Part shown: positions 7,020 to 10,824 of the stretch, piece after piece | How the letters are laid out: the number at the start of each line of letters is the position of its first letter | How positions within the stretch are numbered: position 1 is the stretch's first letter | Source: an uncultured Gammaproteobacteria bacterium | Lineage (GTDB): Bacteria; Pseudomonadota; Gammaproteobacteria; Pseudomonadales; Azotimanducaceae | Length of the DNA stretch: 10,824 nucleotides | Direction: 5' to 3' | Assembly (NCBI GenBank): GCA_913043075.1 | Contig: CAJWLI010000030.1 | Location: 1 to 10,824 of the forward strand | Translations under genes and position numbers: made by a program | The notes under the pieces: model-generated | Told to the model about the DNA's origin: nothing | Seen by the model: only the letters and a program-made list of their open reading frames with translations | Databases searched by the model: none

Positions 7020-7501
7020 TAGTCCCTGAAATTGTTGAATTGAAGCGGTATTTCAAAATCTGCCTCTTTCATCATCACAATTATTTCTTGCAGCTGATCC
7101 CTTTTTTTCCCGCTAAACCGAATTTTTTCTCCCTGTATCGATACTTGAACCTTTGTTTTTTCCGCCTTGACCATTTTTACAACCTGTTTCGCAATCAGAG
7201 GATCAATACCTTGTTGAATGGAAAAATCCCTATAGAGCAATTTTCCGATGTGATCGTTTCCTTTTGAATCTAAAACCATTGGATCTATGGACCTTTTTGA
7301 AAACTTCTCTTTCAATATATCAAGCATTTGGTCGAGCTGAATCTCCGCCTCGGCGCTCAATTTTACCGAACCATCAAAAAGCTCGAATTTCGCATTGACC
7401 CCCCGAAAATCAAATCTAGTCTTGAGCTCTCGATTTGCCTGATCAATCGCATTTGTTACTTCGTGAAAGTCAACTTCAGAAACCATATCGAACGAAGGCA
7501 T
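7019..7501 (-). CDS. yajQ: YajQ family nucleotide-binding protein
   Basis: A 160-residue soluble protein with the YajQ signatures: MPSFDMVSEVDFHEV at the N-terminus, RELKTRFDFRGV, KQGID-like QQGIDPLIAKQVVKMVK in the middle, VQVSIQGEKIRFSGKKRDQLQ, and a C-terminus ending QFNNFRD, close to the QFKNFRD of E. coli YajQ (163 residues). The family has two ferredoxin-like domains; a Xanthomonas member binds cyclic di-GMP and acts with a transcription factor, while others have been reported to bind nucleotides or RNA, so the exact role here is open. The ATG (7501-7499) follows a strong AGGGGAG ribosome site. The stop overlaps the GTG start of ampG by one base, so the two are probably cotranscribed from a promoter in the AT-rich gap upstream. 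Confidence 0.95.
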   Translation of the reverse strand: MPSFDMVSEVDFHEVTNAIDQANRELKTRFDFRGVNAKFELFDGSVKLSAEAEIQLDQMLDILKEKFSKRSIDPMVLDSKGNDHIGKLLYRDFSIQQGIDPLIAKQVVKMVKAEKTKVQVSIQGEKIRFSGKKRDQLQEIIVMMKEADFEIPLQFNNFRD

Positions 7502-7738
7502 AATCTCCCCTGATTCTCTTGATAAAGAAATTTTTATACAACTTAATATAGATTAAACGCTCTTTATTTTGTATCCGAACAACCTAAAAAGAGCAAAGAA
7601 TAGTGATTTCTATTTGAGCCAGAAAAGAATAAAAGTCGTTTAAGTCGCCAATCAGATAGAATGGTGCAAAATTATTCTTATCAAAATGCTGCGCAAAGGG
7701 TCGATCAGGTGGTATTTAGTTTTTAGGGGAGTAGCAAT
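7502..7738. other. Divergent intergenic region between yajQ and the adenosyltransferase gene
   Basis: This 237-base AT-rich stretch must hold the promoters for both outward-facing genes. Both have strong ribosome sites at its edges (AGGGGAG at 7511-7505 on the minus strand and at 7725-7731 on the plus strand). Possible -10 boxes occur (TATAAA near 7535 on the minus strand; TAGAAT near 7658 on the plus strand) but none has a convincing -35 partner. I see no coding sequence, no terminator and no B12-box resembling a cobalamin riboswitch. Confidence 0.5.
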
Positions 7739-8314
7739 ATGGGGAAGAGACTATCGAAGATCTACACAAAAACTGGGGATGCCGGTCAAACAGGCCTGGG
7801 AGATGGGTCTCGCATAGAGAAAACCCATCCTAGAATCGGCGCTATTGGGGCAATAGACGAACTGAACAGTGCGATTGGGGTGGCCATCGAGGAAATGATC
7901 ACAGAAAAAAGACTGGAACTGGCTCCTGTATCAAATATGCTTAGGGACCTTCAGCATCGTATCTTTGATTTAGGCGGGGAACTTTCAATACCTGGTTTCA
8001 GTATCATAAAACCTGAGCACGTCGATAAAATCGAAAACTATTTAGATGAACTAAACGAGGAACTCAAACCTTTAGAAAATTTCATTCTTCCTGGGGGATC
8101 GAGGTTAATTGCAGCCTGCCACATGGCAAGGGCTATTTGCAGAAGGGCAGAAAGAGAAACGATTGCGCTCAGCCAAACCGAAAAGGTAAACGAAGAATCG
8201 CTCAAATTTCTTAACAGACTTTCAGATCTGCTCTTTGTTGCCGCAAGAAGTGCGGCGGCCAAATCTGGAAAAGAAGAGGTTTTATGGCTCCAGGATCAGA
8301 CCGACAGAAATTGA
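7739..8314 (+). CDS. PduO-type cob(I)alamin adenosyltransferase
   Basis: A 191-residue cytoplasmic enzyme that transfers the adenosyl group of ATP to cob(I)alamin (or cob(I)yrinic acid a,c-diamide), making adenosylcobalamin. The N-terminal ATP-binding motif is KIYTKTGDAGQTGLGDGSR at residues 7-25, followed by GAIDELNSAIG at 37-47. The later helices carry the family's arginine-rich ARAICRRAERE at 130-140 and KFLNRLSDLLFVAAR at 156-170, which shape the active site of the trimer. Length fits the PduO N-terminal/MMAB type and not the CobA or EutT types. The ATG has an AGGGGAG site 7 bases upstream. The gene ends 17 bases from the stop of a converging BtuF-like gene, so uptake and activation of B12 lie side by side on opposite strands. 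No propanediol or ethanolamine genes are nearby, so a general cofactor role is more likely. Confidence 0.95.
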   Translation: MGKRLSKIYTKTGDAGQTGLGDGSRIEKTHPRIGAIGAIDELNSAIGVAIEEMITEKRLELAPVSNMLRDLQHRIFDLGGELSIPGFSIIKPEHVDKIENYLDELNEELKPLENFILPGGSRLIAACHMARAICRRAERETIALSQTEKVNEESLKFLNRLSDLLFVAARSAAAKSGKEEVLWLQDQTDRN

Positions 8315-8331
8315 TTTAGATTGAAAGGCTA

Positions 8332-9186
8332 TTAAGGTTCGTGAATTGCGGAGCATAATTTTTCGAGTCCAGTTGCGAACCTTAGAGAAGGCAAGAAGAG
8401 TTCGCTTGTATCAACGAAGCGTAATTTGTGGCTCCAGCCTATCTCTTGCCACTTCTTTCTTGAAGAAGTTAACGTGTCAGAACTTTTTCCAGAAAAAATG
8501 ATGAGATTCGGGTTTCTTCTCAAGACAGACTCAAAGGACACTTGGGGGACGCGCATGGGCGCATCAGAAAACACGTTTTTTGCGCCGCAAATTTCTATAG
8601 CATTACCTAAAAAGTGTTGCCCACTAAACGTAAATAGATCTTCCTCTCCAAGTTGAAAAAAAACTGAAGGGGCATGAATTTCGGTTCTTGATTCTTGAAT
8701 CCCAATGATCTTTTCGGAAAACTTGTGAGAGAGCTCCAACCCGCGTTTATGCTGGCCCACCAAAACGCCTAGTTTTTCTGCAGAGGATGCAATGTCTCTT
8801 GGAGAGCTAATTTCGTTCACATAAACTTTCAAGCCCAATCCAATTAAGAGTTCAACACTTTGGAAAGAACCTCCAGAAAGCCAAGCTATTACTAAATCCG
8901 GCTCCATTTGAATTATGCGCTCCAGATTCAGTGCTGAGGCGTCGCCAATCCTTGGTATAGATTTAGCTGAGTTTGGGTAATCAGAGAAACTAACCGTACC
9001 AACCACCGTTTGACCCACACCAAGATCAAATAGCAGTTCGGTTAAGTGCGGCGAGAGACTAACAATGGTCTTTGGAGGCTCATCAATTTCAATTAACCTG
9101 CCTGAATCATCCGTTAAGCTTAGTCCCTCCGAGTGCGAACTAAGGGAAAAAAAACAAAAAAGGCAGAACGAAATTAAGCATTTCAA
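8332..9186 (-). CDS. btuF: BtuF-like periplasmic cobalamin-binding protein
   Basis: A 284-residue class III periplasmic substrate-binding protein. A hydrophobic signal peptide (about residues 1-18) precedes two lobes. The first contains IVSLSPHLTELLFDLG, SFSDYP, NLERII and PDLVIAWLSGG; the second VFFQLGEEDLFTFSG, AIEICGAKNVF, RVPQVSFESVLRRNPNLIIFSG. These align in order with E. coli BtuF, including the Trp after PDLVIA (W102), one of the corrin-contacting positions. It would deliver B12 to a BtuCD transporter, which is not encoded in this window. The start is TTG (9186-9184), overlapping the ampD stop as TTGA; the ATG at 9181-9179 is out of frame. No lipobox is evident. The nearest alternative is a related siderophore- or heme-binding protein, but the neighbouring B12 adenosyltransferase supports cobalamin. 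Confidence 0.88.
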   Translation of the reverse strand: MKCLISFCLFCFFSLSSHSEGLSLTDDSGRLIEIDEPPKTIVSLSPHLTELLFDLGVGQTVVGTVSFSDYPNSAKSIPRIGDASALNLERIIQMEPDLVIAWLSGGSFQSVELLIGLGLKVYVNEISSPRDIASSAEKLGVLVGQHKRGLELSHKFSEKIIGIQESRTEIHAPSVFFQLGEEDLFTFSGQHFLGNAIEICGAKNVFSDAPMRVPQVSFESVLRRNPNLIIFSGKSSDTLTSSRKKWQEIGWSHKLRFVDTSELFLPSLRFATGLEKLCSAIHEP

Positions 9187-9725
9187 TGCAACGGTCTCTT
9201 TGGCTCGGCTGAACCGACTTTAGACCAATCAAAGCAACTGCCCGGATCAGTCTTCCGACCTGGCGATATGTCACTGTGCCCTTTAAGCGACAAGTTGCCA
9301 TACTCTGACTGAATTAGGTCGATAACTGAATTCAAAGCGAGATACTGTTCTTTTGAGTACGGGGTGTCATCAGTTCCCTCGAGCTCAATTCCTATTGAAA
9401 AATCATTGCACCCAGTCATTCCTTTAAAACTCGATTCTCCCGCATGCCAAGCCCTTCGATTAAAGGGAACAAACTGGATGATTTCACCGTCTCTCCTTAT
9501 GAGAATATGACTGCTTACTTTCACATCCAGCAAATCGAAATACGCTTCCTTTGAGCAATCTAACTGATTTGTAAAGAGTAAGATTATGTCGTCTGAATCG
9601 AAATCGCCTGGGGGGAGACTGATCCCGTGTATAACGATTAAAATTAAATCGGTAGCTGATCGATCATCTTGATTCGGACTGTGAATAAACCGAGCGTCAG
9701 TCAACAAGTGGTCTTTTATCTTCAA
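9183..9725 (-). CDS. ampD: AmpD, 1,6-anhydro-N-acetylmuramyl-L-alanine amidase
   Basis: A 180-residue cytoplasmic zinc amidase that removes the peptide from anhydro-MurNAc during cell-wall recycling and so lowers the muropeptide signal for beta-lactamase induction in many species. It aligns with E. coli AmpD throughout. Expected zinc ligands H33, H150 and D160 and the catalytic pair E114 and K158 are all present (in VIHGISLPPG, GIELEGTD and GHSDISPGRKTDPG). The blocks SSHILIRRDGEIIQFVPF and RAWHAG are also typical. It lacks a signal peptide, which favours AmpD over periplasmic AmiD. The usual Asn after the first zinc His is Gly here. The start is TTG (9725-9723) with an AAAGG ribosome site; the alignment with E. 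coli supports it. It overlaps the downstream btuF-like gene by 4 bases. Confidence 0.96.
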   Translation of the reverse strand: MKIKDHLLTDARFIHSPNQDDRSATDLILIVIHGISLPPGDFDSDDIILLFTNQLDCSKEAYFDLLDVKVSSHILIRRDGEIIQFVPFNRRAWHAGESSFKGMTGCNDFSIGIELEGTDDTPYSKEQYLALNSVIDLIQSEYGNLSLKGHSDISPGRKTDPGSCFDWSKVGSAEPKRPLH

Positions 9726-9807
9726 ACTTTTACCTTTAATCCAATCGACGAGAATCTACTTTAGTTTTATCATATTAATTGTCGAAATTATTTATACCAG
9801 CTTATTA
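9726..9807. promoter_or_regulatory. Divergent promoter region between ampD and the protease gene
   Basis: An 82-base, strongly AT-rich gap between two genes pointing away from each other, which should contain both promoters. Candidate -10 boxes are TATGAT on the minus strand (around 9770) and TATACC on the plus strand (9793-9798). Neither has a good -35 box, so exact promoters are not assigned. There is no Shine-Dalgarno sequence before the plus-strand ATG at 9808. Confidence 0.4.
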
Positions 9808-10317
9808 ATGAACACAAAACGCACTGGACAGGCAATGATGACCGCGGCTTTGGTAGTCGGGATGATAATGCTGACCTACTTTTTTTCTGGCATAGAGCAA
9901 AAAAAACAAAACCCTAATCTTTCTCCCGAGACAAAAGTACTCGCTAACTCGATTGAAGTTGCCTTAGTCCAGAATCGACAAGGACATTATGTGGTTAACG
10001 GGAAGATAAATGGCGAAAGAGTCACATTTCTTTTGGATACCGGCGCAACCGACGTCGTAATACCCGAATCTACGGCTAGGGAACTTAGATTAAAGTTTGG
10101 AAGGCAAGGTGTTGCTATTACCGCCAACGGTAGAGTAGTAATTCACGAAACGAATATAGCGAGACTTGAAATCGGAAAAATCACCCTAAATAATATTAAG
10201 GCCAGTATCAATCCAGGTATGCCAAGTGGGGCTATCCTTTTAGGCATGAGTGCGCTCAGCAAAATCGAATTCACCCAAACAGGGAAAACTTTAACTCTGA
10301 GGCAAAAGTACATATAG
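9808..10317 (+). CDS. Membrane-anchored retropepsin-like aspartic protease (TIGR02281-type)
   Basis: A 169-residue protein with one N-terminal membrane segment (about residues 10-28) and a single retropepsin-like domain. The catalytic motif is LLDTGATDVVIP at 75-86, with D77 as the predicted catalytic aspartate; flap-like and C-terminal strands follow, ending in the conserved AILLGMSALSKIEF at 142-155. Such domains act as homodimers, one Asp from each chain. The domain is predicted to lie in the periplasm; substrates of this bacterial family are poorly known. No ribosome site precedes the ATG at 9808; an in-frame ATG at 9838 (M11) has ACAGG five bases upstream and is an alternative start. nadC begins 9 bases after the stop, so the two are probably cotranscribed. 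The catalytic family call is firm; the function is not. Confidence 0.88.
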   Translation: MNTKRTGQAMMTAALVVGMIMLTYFFSGIEQKKQNPNLSPETKVLANSIEVALVQNRQGHYVVNGKINGERVTFLLDTGATDVVIPESTARELRLKFGRQGVAITANGRVVIHETNIARLEIGKITLNNIKASINPGMPSGAILLGMSALSKIEFTQTGKTLTLRQKYI

Positions 10318-10326
10318 AGCAAACGA

Positions 10327-10824
10327 ATGGACTATTTTTCTGACCTTAAAAATACAGTGAAACAGGCACTGGCTGAAGACATTGGAGATGGTGACCTTAC
10401 TGCAGAACTAATCGGAGAGTCTACAAAAGCGTCCGCGAAAGTAATCACAAGAGAACAGACGGTGCTATGCGGAAAGGCTTGGGCAGAGGAAACTGTCTTT
10501 CAAGTCGACCCCGAAGTCAAAACCAGATGGCAGTTCAATGATGGCGAACAAGTAAGCTCTGGGGAAGAATTGGTCAGATTAGAGGGGAAAGCCCGCAGTA
10601 TTTTGACTGCTGAACGCACCATGCTTAATTTTTTGCAGATTCTCTCTGCCGTTGCTACAAAAACTCGAAGTTTGACTGAAAGAATCAAAGATACGAATAC
10701 CCTGCTCCTCGACACCCGAAAAACAATTCCAGGGCTGCGGTTAGCGCAGAAATATGCTGTCAAAATTGGGGGAGGCCAAAACCATAGAGTCGGTCTCTTC
10801 GATGCTTTTTTGATCAAAGAAAAC
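10327..10824 (+). CDS. nadC: NadC, quinolinate phosphoribosyltransferase, 3' end missing
   Basis: An open frame from ATG at 10327 runs to the window edge, giving 166 residues of a protein normally about 280 long. It begins with LKNTVKQALAEDIGDGDLTAEL, the N-terminal helix of nicotinate-nucleotide pyrophosphorylase (carboxylating), and contains LTAERTMLNFLQILSAVAT and the active-site block LLLDTRKTIPGLRLAQKYAV followed by KIGGGQNHRVGLFDAFLIKEN, with the arginines, lysine and histidine that bind quinolinate and PRPP. It makes nicotinate mononucleotide from quinolinate and PRPP in de novo NAD synthesis. The ribosome site is weak (AGAG overlapping the stop of the protease gene), suggesting coupling to that gene. 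nadC facing away from ampD is a known gammaproteobacterial arrangement. Confidence 0.97.
   Translation, partial: MDYFSDLKNTVKQALAEDIGDGDLTAELIGESTKASAKVITREQTVLCGKAWAEETVFQVDPEVKTRWQFNDGEQVSSGEELVRLEGKARSILTAERTMLNFLQILSAVATKTRSLTERIKDTNTLLLDTRKTIPGLRLAQKYAVKIGGGQNHRVGLFDAFLIKEN

Noticed and set aside
7502..7738. Cobalamin riboswitch before the adenosyltransferase gene
   Set aside because: The position would suit one, but no B12-box or matching multi-stem layout is visible, and the gap is short for the full element plus a promoter.
8315..8331. Bidirectional terminator between the adenosyltransferase and btuF-like genes
   Set aside because: The gap is 17 bases with no inverted repeat.
10500..10817. 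Minus-strand open frame of 105 codons at the right edge
   Set aside because: It is antisense to nadC, whose active-site motifs are unmistakable on the plus strand.
1..10824. A mobile element, defence island, CRISPR array or other novel multi-gene system
   Set aside because: No transposase, integrase, terminal repeats, spaced direct repeats or defence-type domains are seen; nearly all genes are recognised housekeeping families.

Overview
The window reads as ordinary chromosome of a gammaproteobacterium with moderately AT-rich DNA and tight gene packing. Evidence for this is a GroEL/GroES pair very close to the E. coli proteins, type II secretion accessory genes of the GspA/GspB type, a YajQ/AmpG/AmpD set, and an ampD next to nadC arrangement familiar from gammaproteobacteria. 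A marine or otherwise uncultured lineage is a guess from base composition and gene style, not something the sequence proves. There are no rRNA or tRNA genes, insertion sequences, CRISPR arrays or phage genes, and no gene-free stretch over 300 bases.

Layout. Positions 1-1870 (+) hold the 3' part of a GspA/ExeA-type ATPase followed by gspB; they meet tail to tail an unknown membrane-anchored coiled-coil protein (1871-2593, -). Next, all on the minus strand, come a short membrane protein of the urate-oxidase N-terminal (PuuD-like) family (2657-3337), then groL and groS (3508-5479), then ampG and yajQ (5709-7501). A divergent gap leads to a PduO-type cobalamin adenosyltransferase (7739-8314, +), which converges on a BtuF-like vitamin B12-binding protein (8332-9186, -). 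That gene overlaps the end of ampD (9183-9725, -). Divergent from ampD are a membrane-anchored retropepsin-like aspartic protease (9808-10317, +) and nadC (10327 to the window end, cut off).

Functional themes: (1) type II secretion assembly (GspA/GspB); (2) protein folding (GroES/GroEL); (3) cell-wall recycling (AmpG imports anhydro-muropeptides, AmpD removes their peptide), encoded at two places; (4) vitamin B12 capture and conversion to adenosylcobalamin (BtuF and the adenosyltransferase, end to end); (5) NAD synthesis (NadC).

The best regulatory signal is upstream of groES: a sigma-70-type promoter followed at once by a CIRCE operator (9-base inverted repeat with a 9-base spacer, one mismatch), implying HrcA repression rather than, or in addition to, the sigma-32 control used in E. 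coli. The minus-strand region also has two clear intrinsic terminators, one after groL and one after the PuuD-like gene. The second lies so close to the next start codon that expression of the coiled-coil gene is puzzling. I found no convincing new multi-gene system; the observations worth following are regulatory or concern the two poorly characterised membrane proteins.
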